Of a stretch of DNA of 64,000 nt, positions 46,056 to 56,121 are shown in pieces. Where the stretch lies: NCBI GenBank assembly GCA_903876875.1, contig CAIRBT010000056.1, positions 1 through 64,000 of the forward strand, in the 5' to 3' direction. Under the pieces are notes generated by a model. The model did no database searches. It saw nothing but the letters and a program-made list of their open reading frames with translations, and was not told the origin of the DNA. Origin of the DNA: an uncultured Geobacteraceae bacterium. Lineage in GTDB: Bacteria > Desulfobacterota > Desulfuromonadia > Geobacterales > Pseudopelobacteraceae. A program made the position numbers and the translations under genes. How positions within the stretch are numbered: position 1 is the stretch's first letter; the number at the start of each line of letters is the position of its first letter.

Positions 46056-48368
46056 TTATCCTGTCGTGGCCAGCTCCAGCCGTCCACCCCACCGCCTGAG
46101 GAGTTCATCCCGCAACGGTAGATGTTCAGACTGTGAAAGCTCCGGATCATTTTCAAGAATCTTGAAGGCCTCCTGGCGAGCCCGTTCCAGCAGGGAACCA
46201 TCCCGAAGAATATTGGCAACACGAAAGTCCGGCATGCCGGCCTGGCGGGTGCCAAGAAAATCACCCGGCCCCCTGATTTCCAGATCTGCTTCGGCGATGC
46301 GGAAACCATCACCGGTTGCCTCCATCACCCGCAGCCTTTTTTCACCATCTTCCGACAGCCTGCCCGGTGTCATCAGCACACAGGTAGATCGGGCACTCCC
46401 CCGCCCCACCCTGCCCCGCAACTGGTGCAACTGGGAGAGGCCGAAGCGTTCCGCATGTTCAATGACCATCAATGAGGCATTCGGCACATCAATGCCAACC
46501 TCAATAACAGTTGTGGCTACTAAAATGGCCAACTCTCCCGAGGCAAAAGAAGCCATCACCGCTTCCTTCTCACCACTGGTCAGTCGCCCATGGAGCAGGC
46601 CGACCTTCACCTCAGGGAATATAGCGGTCTGCAACTGTTCCGCCATCTGGCTTGCCGCCTTCAGATCGCTCTTTTCCGTCTCCTCCACCAGCGGGTAAAT
46701 AACGTAGACCTGATGCCCCAGAGACACTTCCCGCCGCATCATATCATAGAGTTGGCTGCGACGTGACTCAAAAAATATTTTTGTCTCAATGGGGGTGCGC
46801 CCCGGTGGCAGTTCGTCGATCACCGAAAGATCCAAGTCACCAAATAGCGTCATGGCAAGGGTACGGGGTATGGGGGTGGCGGTCATGACGAGGATGTCAG
46901 GATTAGTCCCCTTTTTTTTCAAGATACTCCGCTGTACGACTCCAAAACGGTGCTGCTCATCGATAATACCCAGACCGAGCCGGTGAAAGGTAACTTTTTC
47001 CTGAATGACCGCATGGGTGCCGATAACAATGTGAGCCGTCCCGGTGGCCGCCTGCTCCATCGCCTCCTTCTTGGCCTTCCCCTTAAGCCCTGCGGTAATC
47101 AGGGTCACTACCAACCCCATCTGGCTGCACCAGCGATGAAGGGTCTGCCAATGCTGTTCGGCCAGTATTTCCGTCGGCACAATCAAAGCCACCTGATAGC
47201 CATTCTCAACGGCGATGAGGGCAGCCATGAGTGCCACCAGCGTCTTGCCGCTCCCCACGTCCCCCTGCACCAGTCGGTGCATCGGATGGACGGACATCAT
47301 ATCGTTTTTTATTTCCGCCAGAACCCGGCGCTGGGCACCGGTCAGCTCAAAGGGGAGCAACCGCACAAGCTCCTTGGTATAGCGATGGGTGACCTGAAAA
47401 GCGATCCCCTCCTCAAGGGCCACACCCCGCTTTTTACGAGCCAACCCCAACTCCCAGAAGAAAAACTCATCATAGGCAAGGGAGCGGTGAGCCGGTGTCG
47501 CGCCACTGTTATACTCCTGTATATCACCGTCAGCGGCGGGGTGATGCACCAGGGTAAGAGATTCACGGAGCGGCGGAAAGCCATCCGGAATGGCTGCCGG
47601 TGGTATGACACTCTCAATGTTGTTTCCGAAGGTGTCAACCACCACCCCCATGACCCGCCGCATGGTTTTCTGCTGTATCCCCTCCGTCAGCGGATAGACC
47701 GGCACGATACGACCATAATTTGTCGTATCACCATCGAGTAACTGCTGTATGGTTCCCCCTTCGGGAATCCACTCCACATCGGGATGGTGTATCTCCCGCT
47801 GGGAACCGAACTGGTTCACCTCACCACTAAACAGACCGATCCGGCCAATTTTCCAGGTTCGCTTCATCCAGACACCATTGGAATGGAACCATTTAAAAGT
47901 AATGGAACCGCTCGCATCACGGACAACAGCTTCAAAGACGTTCCGCCCTCCCCGGGTTGTCGTAGTATCGGCAGTCACCACCGTACCGGAAAAAACCACG
48001 CTCTGGCCAGGGTAGAGGGCGGCAATGGGGGTAATACGGCGACGATCTTCATAGCGGAGGGGCAGACAATAGAGGGCATCTTCAACGGTGCGAATGTCAC
48101 GTTTTTCGAGGAGGTCGGCAAACTTGGGCCCAACTCCTTTGATAAAGCGCAGAGCGGTTTCGAGGTTTTTACGATTAATGGCATCCCTAAGGGGAGGAAT
48201 GGCGACAGTTGAAGGTGACGGTGCTTTTTCCGCGGTAACGGGACGAATGACCAGTTCACCGTTGCGTTCCATAACCATAACTTCACACCCCGGTTGCAGA
48301 TTCAGGGCACGCACCAGTTCATCAGGAATGGTAATGGTATTGTGTTCAGATAACCTGACGGTAGTCAT
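46056..48368 (-). CDS. recG: ATP-dependent DNA helicase RecG with N-terminal AbrB/SpoVT-like domain
   Basis: RecG motifs RLVQGDVGSGKTLVALMAAL, IIDEQHRFGV, TATPIPRTLAMTLFGDLD; N-terminal MTTVRLSEHNTITIPDELVRALNLQPGCEVMVMERNGELVIRPV. Confidence 0.94.
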   Translation of the reverse strand: MTTVRLSEHNTITIPDELVRALNLQPGCEVMVMERNGELVIRPVTAEKAPSPSTVAIPPLRDAINRKNLETALRFIKGVGPKFADLLEKRDIRTVEDALYCLPLRYEDRRRITPIAALYPGQSVVFSGTVVTADTTTTRGGRNVFEAVVRDASGSITFKWFHSNGVWMKRTWKIGRIGLFSGEVNQFGSQREIHHPDVEWIPEGGTIQQLLDGDTTNYGRIVPVYPLTEGIQQKTMRRVMGVVVDTFGNNIESVIPPAAIPDGFPPLRESLTLVHHPAADGDIQEYNSGATPAHRSLAYDEFFFWELGLARKKRGVALEEGIAFQVTHRYTKELVRLLPFELTGAQRRVLAEIKNDMMSVHPMHRLVQGDVGSGKTLVALMAALIAVENGYQVALIVPTEILAEQHWQTLHRWCSQMGLVVTLITAGLKGKAKKEAMEQAATGTAHIVIGTHAVIQEKVTFHRLGLGIIDEQHRFGVVQRSILKKKGTNPDILVMTATPIPRTLAMTLFGDLDLSVIDELPPGRTPIETKIFFESRRSQLYDMMRREVSLGHQVYVIYPLVEETEKSDLKAASQMAEQLQTAIFPEVKVGLLHGRLTSGEKEAVMASFASGELAILVATTVIEVGIDVPNASLMVIEHAERFGLSQLHQLRGRVGRGSARSTCVLMTPGRLSEDGEKRLRVMEATGDGFRIAEADLEIRGPGDFLGTRQAGMPDFRVANILRDGSLLERARQEAFKILENDPELSQSEHLPLRDELLRRWGGRLELATTG

Positions 48369-48679
48369 GCAGCTTCCCCACGGATGTAATCAGGCGAAGA
48401 TAGTATTTATTATGGTACGTTGTCCACACATTTCAGCCCGTATTTGCCTTCAAGCATTTTACCTCAATTCACGAAACAACTCATAGTAACGTAACGCCCC
48501 ATAAACCTGTGCATCACTACGCCTCTGCACCACCATATATCACCCCAGTTTCAAAATAGTCATTTTTATGTAATTTGAAACTACTAAATTGAAATTATAT
48601 AGATTAGTATCAAGATCAGTAAGAAGCATAGTCGCTCTCCAAGAGAGCATATTTATCAGCACCTCATGAAGGGAGTTAT

Positions 48680-49477
48680 ATGAAGACGTCCTACTCATTT
48701 GAAGAACTTGTTGCCATTATGCGGAAACTGCGGGAACCGGGTGGCTGTCCCTGGGATGCGGAACAGACCCACCAGAGCCTGACCCGTTATCTGCTTGAAG
48801 AAACCTATGAAGTTATAGAAGCGATTGACGAGAACTCCCCCGGCCATCTGAAAGAAGAATTGGGAGATCTTCTGCTACAGCCGGTTTTTCATGCCGCCAT
48901 TGCTGAAGAGTCCGGTGCCTTTGCCATTACCGATGTCATCACCACCCTCTGTGAAAAACTTGTCAGACGGCATCCCCATGTGTTTGGTGACCTGGAAATA
49001 AAGGACAGTCAACAACAGATTGAAAACTGGGAGAAGATCAAACGGCTTGAGAAGGATACTACCGAACGTCCCTCAGCCCTCTCCGGCGTCCCCCCCCATC
49101 TGCCGGCACTGCTGAAAGCCCATAAAATCGGAGAAAAAGCGGCACGGGTCGGCTTTGATTGGGAACATGCCGACCAGGTATTTGCCAAGGTGATGGAAGA
49201 ACTCACTGAGTTTGAGGAGGCACGGAGCGAAGGAAATGCGGAACGGATGGAAGATGAACTTGGTGACCTGCTGTTTGCCATCGTCAATCTGGGGCGCTAT
49301 CTCTCCCTCAATCCGGAAGAGGCACTCAGAAAAACCATCGGCCGTTTTCAAAAACGCTTCAGCTATGTGGAAACCTCTCTGCACCGGCAGGGCACAACCA
49401 TGCAGGAAAGCTCACTGGACACCATGAACCAGCTGTGGGAACTGGCAAAAGATGCGGAGCGAAGCGGGCAGCTCTGA
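48680..49477 (+). CDS. mazG: Nucleoside triphosphate pyrophosphohydrolase
   Basis: LREPGGCPWDAEQTHQSLTRYLLEETYEVIEAI; second MazG domain EDELGDLLFAIVNLGRYL. Confidence 0.95.
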   Translation: MKTSYSFEELVAIMRKLREPGGCPWDAEQTHQSLTRYLLEETYEVIEAIDENSPGHLKEELGDLLLQPVFHAAIAEESGAFAITDVITTLCEKLVRRHPHVFGDLEIKDSQQQIENWEKIKRLEKDTTERPSALSGVPPHLPALLKAHKIGEKAARVGFDWEHADQVFAKVMEELTEFEEARSEGNAERMEDELGDLLFAIVNLGRYLSLNPEEALRKTIGRFQKRFSYVETSLHRQGTTMQESSLDTMNQLWELAKDAERSGQL

Positions 49478-49574
49478 CCGCCAGCCAACCGGGCGAATGA
49501 ACGTGCGCCACATATTTCATCATGATTTCATGGGCTGTGAAGCCATGACTCCTTTCTGCCCCGAAAAATTTTAG

Positions 49575-49628
49575 TGTTTTGTATATAAAACAACTTCGAC
49601 TTGTTATGCATGATTGTTTTGTATATAA
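49575..49628 (+). promoter_or_regulatory. Duplicated hipBA operator-like motif
   Basis: TGTTTTGTATATAA at 49575-49588 and 49615-49628, exactly 40 bp apart, directly upstream of hipB. Confidence 0.6.
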
Positions 49629-49635
49629 TGCAATT

Positions 49636-49875
49636 ATGCTATTCGAAATCGGTGAAAAAATACGTGGAGAGCGTAAGCGGCTCAAAATATCTCAGGACAA
49701 AATGGCGAAAGACCTGGAGATGAGCCGCACAACGATCAGCCAGATTGAGTCTGGTTCAGTACAGGAAATCGGCATCCGCAAGGTAATCCGCATGCTGGAG
49801 TACCTACACCTTGAGTTGCGTGTGCGACCGGCAGGTGCACCGCCGACCCTGGATGAGCTAAGGGGTGCGAAATGA
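49636..49875 (+). CDS. hipB: HipB-like XRE-family antitoxin
   Basis: IGEKIRGERKRLKISQDKMAKDLEMSRTTISQIESGSVQEIGIRKVIRML; overlaps hipA start. Confidence 0.88.
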   Translation: MLFEIGEKIRGERKRLKISQDKMAKDLEMSRTTISQIESGSVQEIGIRKVIRMLEYLHLELRVRPAGAPPTLDELRGAK

Positions 49876-51056
49876 GCGCTGCCACACTGGACGTATGGGC
49901 TTCCGAACAGCGGACCGGTCTTCTGAAACAGACTGCTGACCAACGTAACTATGTGTTTGCCTACGATCAGTCCATGGCATCACCGGATGCTCAGGTCTCA
50001 ATTACCATGCCGATACGCCTGGAGAGTTGGCTCAGTCGGGACTTGCATCCAATATTCCAGATGAACCTACCGGAAGGCGCGCTGCTTGAAGCAATCCGGC
50101 GTGCCATAGCAAAACTTGCAGGTGAAGATGACCTTACCATTCTGCGAGTTACCGGTGGCAACCAGATCGGCCGTAACCGTTTTTCTCTCCGGGGGGATAG
50201 TACTCCCGGCGTTGTTGAAACAGTTGAATCGCTGGATGACCTGTTGTCATTTCCAGATACCAAAGAGCTGTTTCATGACCTGATAGCGAAATATGCACTC
50301 CGATCAGGTATTTCCGGCGTGCAGCCGAAGGTCATACTGGACGCCTCCGGACGGGGAACCACTGCCGTGGGCGGCTATATTGTAAAATCCTGGGGTGCCG
50401 ATTATCCACACTTGGCGGCAAATGAATACTTTTGCATGACCGCCGCCCGGCGGGCAGGTCTTCCCGTGCCGGAATTCCATCTTTCCGAAAATGGCGGCCT
50501 GTTTGTGATGAAACGTTTCGATCTGGCAGAGAATGGTTCTTCCCGGGGATTTGAGGATATGTGTACTCTACAGGCTCTCGGAACCGCCCGGAAATACAGC
50601 AGCACCTATGAACGTGTGGCACGGTCAATCAAGGATTTTGTATCGGGAGAGTTCTTGCAAACTGCCCGCGAGCAGTTCTTCGCTTCACTTGTCCTCTCGT
50701 GCATGATCCGTAACGGCGATGCCCACCTGAAAAATTTTGGGGTTCTGTACGAAAGCCCCGGTCAACCGGTCCGACTGGCACCAGCGTATGACATGGTAAC
50801 GACGGCAGTCTATATTCCCAAGGATGTCCCCGCACTCTCCCTGGCAGGAACCAAAAAATGGTGGTCACGAAAGGTTCTGGAGAAATTTGCCATGACTCAC
50901 CTCTCGTTGCCGGTCGGAAAAATAGGACAGATTTTTGAAGAGGTCGCAGAGGGGGTCAACGATACCCGTGGTATGTTGACTGCCTACATGAAAGGGTACC
51001 CGGAGTTTCGGGAAGTGGGAGGCCGCATGTTGGCAGCATGGAATGAAACCATTTAA
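49872..51056 (+). CDS. hipA: HipA-like serine/threonine kinase toxin
   Basis: ISGVQPKVIL, YIVKSW...YPHLAANEYFCMTAARRAGL, VMKRFD, SCMIRNGDAHLKNFGVLYESPGQPVRLAPAYDMV. Confidence 0.93.
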   Translation: MSAATLDVWASEQRTGLLKQTADQRNYVFAYDQSMASPDAQVSITMPIRLESWLSRDLHPIFQMNLPEGALLEAIRRAIAKLAGEDDLTILRVTGGNQIGRNRFSLRGDSTPGVVETVESLDDLLSFPDTKELFHDLIAKYALRSGISGVQPKVILDASGRGTTAVGGYIVKSWGADYPHLAANEYFCMTAARRAGLPVPEFHLSENGGLFVMKRFDLAENGSSRGFEDMCTLQALGTARKYSSTYERVARSIKDFVSGEFLQTAREQFFASLVLSCMIRNGDAHLKNFGVLYESPGQPVRLAPAYDMVTTAVYIPKDVPALSLAGTKKWWSRKVLEKFAMTHLSLPVGKIGQIFEEVAEGVNDTRGMLTAYMKGYPEFREVGGRMLAAWNETI

Positions 51057-51183
51057 CCTGAAAACAGCGGTTTGATCCACGAAAGCCCCCTGTGGAATTT
51101 CCCGCTGATAGTATGCCTAAACACGTTGTAAACAACTTTTTACGGATAGCCGGAATAATTCAACACATGGTGAAATTCAAAAG

Positions 51184-51230
51184 CAAATCCCCCCTGCCCC
51201 CCTTTGTAAAGGGGGATCAAGGGAGATTTG
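51184..51230. repeat. Dispersed-type palindromic repeat
   Basis: CAAATCCCCCCTGCCCCCCTTT-GT-AAAGGGGGATCAAGGGAGATTTG. Confidence 0.75.
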
Positions 51231-51502
51231 CCTCTCAGACCTTGTAGTTACAGGCTGTACTGCATAGTTACGAAAAAAATATACCGCCGTAGCAGGATAC
51301 CGTCTTTTGTCCACAAAAAATGTTAATAACCTGTGGATAACAGTGTTGACGTCGTGCAAAAGTGATATTTTTGCAAGAACTTTGTATAAAATGCCTATTT
51401 TTTACACAATATATAATATGTTAAATATCAATTGGTTATAATCAATCAAGCAATAATGAGAGGTTATACTGTCAAGATTTTTATTACTCAAAAGATAATT
51501 TT

Positions 51503-52039
51503 TTATTTTTCATTATTACTGTTCATAACCATACGAACAGAATCACTATTCATCCCTATAAATTCAGTACCTTCCATCATAAGCATCCGTCTTTTGGCAG
51601 TGATCCCCCCCGGTGCCGAAAATCCGGTCAGCATTCCATTGGCGGCAACAACCCGGTGACAGGGAATAATAACCGGCAGCGGATTGGCCCCCAGGGCTCC
51701 CCCTACCGCACGGGCACCACCGGGAGCACCACACCGGACGGCCAACTGGCCATAACTGCATACCTCACCATAGCCAAGCCGGCGGGTCATCCGCAATACC
51801 TGTTGACGAAACGGAGAAAATTGGTCAAGCAACACCGGCAGGGGGGTGAAATCGACTCTCTCACCGGCGAAATAGCACTTCAGCATCCGGGCTGCCAGAA
51901 CGGAGAAGGGGCACGGAGTTAAACCCGCCTGCCTGACAGCTTCTCCAACCGGTACCGGAAGAGCGACAGAGACAACCGCTCCTTCGGTCGTGACCACAGA
52001 GCCGACACCAAGGTCTGTTTCATAGCTTGAACAAAACAT
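51503..52039 (-). CDS. ogt: Methylated-DNA-[protein]-cysteine S-methyltransferase
   Basis: YGEVCSYGQLAVRCGAPGGARAVGGALGANPLPVIIPCHRVVAANGMLTGFSAPGG (PCHRV active site). Confidence 0.93.
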   Translation of the reverse strand: MFCSSYETDLGVGSVVTTEGAVVSVALPVPVGEAVRQAGLTPCPFSVLAARMLKCYFAGERVDFTPLPVLLDQFSPFRQQVLRMTRRLGYGEVCSYGQLAVRCGAPGGARAVGGALGANPLPVIIPCHRVVAANGMLTGFSAPGGITAKRRMLMMEGTEFIGMNSDSVRMVMNSNNEK

Positions 52040-52045
52040 GATAAC

Positions 52046-53614
52046 CTACGCCTTGCCCAGCTTCTTTTTGACGAGACCGGCCATTTCGTGCAACTCCTCG
52101 GACCGGAGCAGCCAGGCAAGCAGCAGGTAGAGTGCCGCTCCGCCGCAGACGCCCGCTCCGAGAACGGCACTTTTCATGATTTTGTGCCCCGCCTGTGACC
52201 AATCAAAGAGCGAACAGACATACCAGACCGCCCCCGCCATGGGCAGGGATGCCGCCGCCGATGTTACCGCCGTTGTAAGCATACCCCGACCGCCAAACGC
52301 GCCGATCTTGCGCCTGAGCAACCAGAAGAGCATGACCATATTACAGAAGGCGGACAGGGTGGTGGCCAGGGCTAGCCCTCCATGCTTCAGGGTCCCCATC
52401 AGCAGCAGGCTCAGGGAGAGATTGACGAGAAACGTTATAAACGCGGTTATTACCGGTGTTCTGGTATCTTTCATGGCATAGAACACCGGTGCCAGAACCC
52501 TGGTCAAGGCCACAAATGACAACCCGATGGAATAGTAAGAAAGGGCGTGTGCCGAATTGACCACCTTATTAAAATCAAAGGCTCCCCCCATGAAAATCAG
52601 ACTGAAGATCGGCGTGGCACAGACCATGAGCCCGGCCATGGCAGGAATGGTAATAAAGAGGGTTAACCGGATTCCGAACGACAGAGTCTCCTTCATGCCG
52701 GCACGGTTCCCCTCGGCAACCTGCCTGCTCAGGGAGGGTAACACGGCCTGGGCAACGGAAACGGTAAAAATCCCCTGGGGGAATTCAAACAGCCGCTGGG
52801 CGTAATAGAGATAGGAGACGCTCCCCTGGGGGAGCAGGGAGGCAAGGATGGAGCTGACCGTAATGTTGAGATAATAGACGCCAACGCCGAAGATGGACGG
52901 AATCATCAGCAGGGCGATACGGCGGATTTCGGGAGCGGCAAAATTAAAATTGAGCCGAAAAGGAAACCCCTTCTTCCAGAGCACCGGCAACTGCATTAGC
53001 AGCTGTAGACAGCCGCCGCAGAGTACCCCCACGGCAAGTGCCGTGATAGGTGCCTCAAAAAAACCGCGCAAGGTGAGCGCAGCAACGATCATGGAAATAT
53101 TGAGGAATACCGTTGAGATGGCGGGAGTAAAAAAGTGGCGAACCGTGTTGAGTATGCCCATGCAGAGGGCAACCAGGCTGATGAAGAAGGCGTAGGGGAA
53201 CATGATGCGGTTCAACAGAACGGTCAACTCAAACTTACCCGGTTCCCCCCGGTAGCCGGGATACATCAAGCCGACAATGGTCGGTGAGAAGAGAATACCG
53301 AGCAGGGCAATGACCGCCATGACGATGGTAAGCAGGGTAAAACAGGTATTGGCAAGCTCCCGTGCCTTCTCCTCCCCCTCCTGGGAGAGGGTGGCGGAGA
53401 AGGTCGGAACAAACGCCGAGGTCATGGCCCCCTCGGCAAAAAAACGCCGGAGCATGTTGGGAATCATGAAGGCGGCAATAAAGGCATCGGAGGCCAGGCC
53501 GGCACCAAAAAGGCGAGCTTGCACCATATCCCGCACCATCCCCATGATGCGGGAAAGCATGGTGGCACTGCCGAGAATCCCCGCAGCCCTGGCTATATTA
53601 CCTTTTTCAGACAT
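52046..53614 (-). CDS. murJ: Lipid II flippase
   Basis: MLSRIMGMVRDMVQARLFGAGLASDAFIAAFMIPNMLRRFFAEGAMTSAFVP. Confidence 0.96.
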   Translation of the reverse strand: MSEKGNIARAAGILGSATMLSRIMGMVRDMVQARLFGAGLASDAFIAAFMIPNMLRRFFAEGAMTSAFVPTFSATLSQEGEEKARELANTCFTLLTIVMAVIALLGILFSPTIVGLMYPGYRGEPGKFELTVLLNRIMFPYAFFISLVALCMGILNTVRHFFTPAISTVFLNISMIVAALTLRGFFEAPITALAVGVLCGGCLQLLMQLPVLWKKGFPFRLNFNFAAPEIRRIALLMIPSIFGVGVYYLNITVSSILASLLPQGSVSYLYYAQRLFEFPQGIFTVSVAQAVLPSLSRQVAEGNRAGMKETLSFGIRLTLFITIPAMAGLMVCATPIFSLIFMGGAFDFNKVVNSAHALSYYSIGLSFVALTRVLAPVFYAMKDTRTPVITAFITFLVNLSLSLLLMGTLKHGGLALATTLSAFCNMVMLFWLLRRKIGAFGGRGMLTTAVTSAAASLPMAGAVWYVCSLFDWSQAGHKIMKSAVLGAGVCGGAALYLLLAWLLRSEELHEMAGLVKKKLGKA

Positions 53615-53626
53615 GGGTGAGCGTCA

Positions 53627-55012
53627 TCACCCGACGTGGGAGACGAAGAAAGCACGCACCTTTTCAATGTCAGCGTCCATCACGTCACAACGGGTCGCCT
53701 TGCCGTACAGCTCCCTGACCGAATCGGGAACCGGTGCCGGAAAGCCGAGGGCCCGTTCCACGGTTTCACTGAACTTGGCCGGATGGGCCGTGGCCAGACA
53801 GACACGGGCCGTATCCTCCGGCAGCAGCTGCCGGGCACCCCTGACACCAACCGCGGTGTGGGGGTCCAGCAGATAGCCGGTTTCGGCGTAAAAATCCCGT
53901 ATTTCCTCGAGTGTTGCCTCCTGATTGACGGAGGCGGAACAGAAATCATTCTGAACGGTGACCATTTCCTCAGCAGAACAGCTGATCCGTCCCTGCTCCT
54001 TCAGTTCGGCAAAGGCCCCTTTGACCCGTTCCGGGTTCTCCCCAAACAGGTGAAACAGATACCGTTCGAAGTTTGAAGCGATCTGGATGTCCATGGAGGG
54101 GGACACCGTGGAGACAACGGTGCCGAGGGAATAATCGGCAGCCGTGATGAAGCGGGTTAAAATATTGTTCTCATTGGTTGCCAGCAGCAGTTTGTCAATG
54201 GGGAGTCCCATGCGCCGCGCCACATAGCCGGCAAAGATATCGCCAAAGTTACCGGTCGGCACGGAAAAGCTCACCGTCTGCTCCCCGCCGTCGGTCACCC
54301 GCAACCAGGCGTAGAAATAATAGACCACCTGGGCAAGCACACGGGCCCAGTTAATGGAGTTGACCGCCCCCAGTGAGTATTTTTCCTTGAACTCCAGATC
54401 GCCAAACAGCTCCTTCACCATATCCTGACAGTCGTCGAAAGTACCCCGCACCGCAATATTATGAACATTGGCATCGGTGACAGAGGTCATCTGCAACGCC
54501 TGGACGGCCGAGGTCTTGCCATGGGGATGGAGGATAAAGATGGTAATCCCCTTTTTACCCCGGACGCCGTGGATGGCGGCACTCCCCGTATCACCGGAGG
54601 TGGCACCGATGATGTTCAGGGTCTGGTTCCGTTCGGCAAGAATGTGTTCAAACAGATTGCCGAGAAACTGAAGGGCCACATCCTTGAACGCCAGCGTCAC
54701 CCCGTGGAACAGTTCCAGAATATAGACACCGTCCTGTTTGATCAGGGGCGTGACGTCCGCGTGACTGAAGGTGGCATAGGAACGGGAAATAATATTTTTC
54801 AAATCATCGGCAGAGATATCATCCACATAACGGGAGATCACCTCATAGGCCAGTTCGGGATAGGTAAGCTGCCGCCAGGATTCCAACTGCTGCCGGGTGA
54901 CGGTCGGATAGGTCTGGGGCAACAAAAGGCCTCCGTCGGAAGCCAGTCCCATCATAACCGCATCTTTAAACGAGATCGGGGCGATGCCGCCACGGGTACT
55001 GATATAACGCAT
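53627..55012 (-). CDS. thrC: Threonine synthase
   Basis: MRYISTRGGIAPISFKDAVMMGLASDGGLLLP, GVTLAFKDVALQFLGNLFE, ATSGDTGSAAIHG; start placed at internal Met 55012. Confidence 0.95.
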   Translation of the reverse strand: MRYISTRGGIAPISFKDAVMMGLASDGGLLLPQTYPTVTRQQLESWRQLTYPELAYEVISRYVDDISADDLKNIISRSYATFSHADVTPLIKQDGVYILELFHGVTLAFKDVALQFLGNLFEHILAERNQTLNIIGATSGDTGSAAIHGVRGKKGITIFILHPHGKTSAVQALQMTSVTDANVHNIAVRGTFDDCQDMVKELFGDLEFKEKYSLGAVNSINWARVLAQVVYYFYAWLRVTDGGEQTVSFSVPTGNFGDIFAGYVARRMGLPIDKLLLATNENNILTRFITAADYSLGTVVSTVSPSMDIQIASNFERYLFHLFGENPERVKGAFAELKEQGRISCSAEEMVTVQNDFCSASVNQEATLEEIRDFYAETGYLLDPHTAVGVRGARQLLPEDTARVCLATAHPAKFSETVERALGFPAPVPDSVRELYGKATRCDVMDADIEKVRAFFVSHVG

Positions 55013-55108
55013 GAATGAAAACCTTTCGTTGGGGGAATTGGCCAAAACTATAGCAGATACCGAGCAATTTTAAAAGAAATGTTACCACCCAAATGATAAC
55101 AACCGTAG

Positions 55109-55134
55109 GTTGGGCAAAGCAAGCTGTGCCCAAC
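55109..55134. repeat. Dispersed-type palindromic repeat
   Basis: GTTGGGCA-AAGCAAGCTG-TGCCCAAC. Confidence 0.6.
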
Positions 55135-55145
55135 GGAGCAGACTC

Positions 55146-55760
55146 CTACCCACCCGACACCGAGGGCATGACCGTCTCCCGCAACTCTCCCGGAGCGAAG
55201 AGGAAAAACATCCGGAACAGACAGTACTTGTAAAACTCGCGGAACAGCAGATGAAAACTCCCCCCGTGGTTCCACCACGACTCCTTCAGATTGGTGGAAT
55301 CAACCGGATAGGGAATAATATTGATATCCTTCGGCAGGGAATTGCGAAAGAGGATGGACGACCGCTTCAGATGGTAGCGGGACGTAATCAGCAGAATGGA
55401 GCGAATATCCCGCGACACGATAACATCCCTGCCAAAAATGGCGTTTTCCAGGGTATTGCGGGACGCCTTTTCAAGGATGACGTTTTGGGCGAACGACTCC
55501 CCTCCTTTGACGTGATAGAGATCACTTTTTCTGACCGATGGATCAACACCGACAAAGATCAGATAACCGGCACGTTTTTCCTGAAACAGCCGTACCCCCT
55601 CCTCCACACGCCCCTTCCCCCCGGCCAGTACCACAATGGCATCGGCTTTTTTGGTTGTCTGTCGATAGGAAAAGGTTTTGTAGGAAAAATCGATAAAAAG
55701 GGCGGTAATAACCACCAGGCCAATGATGGCCACCGTCAGCAATGCCTTGATTATATTCAT
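55146..55760 (-). CDS. YdcF/DUF218 family protein
   Basis: ADAIVVLAGGKGRVEEGVRLFQE...YLIFVGVD...SRNTLENAIFG...ILLITSRYHLKRS. Confidence 0.9.
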   Translation of the reverse strand: MNIIKALLTVAIIGLVVITALFIDFSYKTFSYRQTTKKADAIVVLAGGKGRVEEGVRLFQEKRAGYLIFVGVDPSVRKSDLYHVKGGESFAQNVILEKASRNTLENAIFGRDVIVSRDIRSILLITSRYHLKRSSILFRNSLPKDINIIPYPVDSTNLKESWWNHGGSFHLLFREFYKYCLFRMFFLFAPGELRETVMPSVSGG

Positions 55761-55840
55761 AGCCTATCCTATATTTTACTTGCAACAACCACGCTTATCT
55801 GCTATAAAAATTTTTTCAGCAATCAACGGAGGACAACCAT

Positions 55841-56035
55841 ATGTCAAGAAAATGTGAAATTTGCGGAAAAGGCCCCAGCTTCGGTAACAACGTCAGCCAT
55901 GCGAACAACAAAACCCGCACTGTCTGGTATCCGAACCTTCAGAAAATCAAGGCTGTCAAGAACAACGGCAGCATTACCACCGTAAAAGTCTGCACCCGCT
56001 GCATCCGTTCGGGGTTTGTGACCAAAGCTCTGTAA
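55841..56035 (+). CDS. rpmB: 50S ribosomal protein L28
   Basis: [38 protein letters not shown]...[14 protein letters not shown]. Confidence 0.97.
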   Translation: MSRKCEICGKGPSFGNNVSHANNKTRTVWYPNLQKIKAVKNNGSITTVKVCTRCIRSGFVTKAL

Positions 56036-56062
56036 CCAACCGGCGTTCCAACGGTAACAAGC

Positions 56063-56095
56063 AAGCCGCACCCCTTGGGGGATGCGGCTTTTTTT
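56063..56095 (+). terminator. Intrinsic terminator after rpmB
   Basis: GCCGCACCCC-TTGG-GGGATGCGGC-TTTTTTT. Confidence 0.9.
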
Positions 56096-56121
56096 CGTTA
56101 TCATTGAAAGTGTCATCATCC

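Noticed and set aside
51120-51520. Chromosomal origin of replication
   Set aside because: Only two DnaA-like boxes and no dnaA/dnaN/rpmH/gyrB context; kept only as a possible DnaA-binding site.
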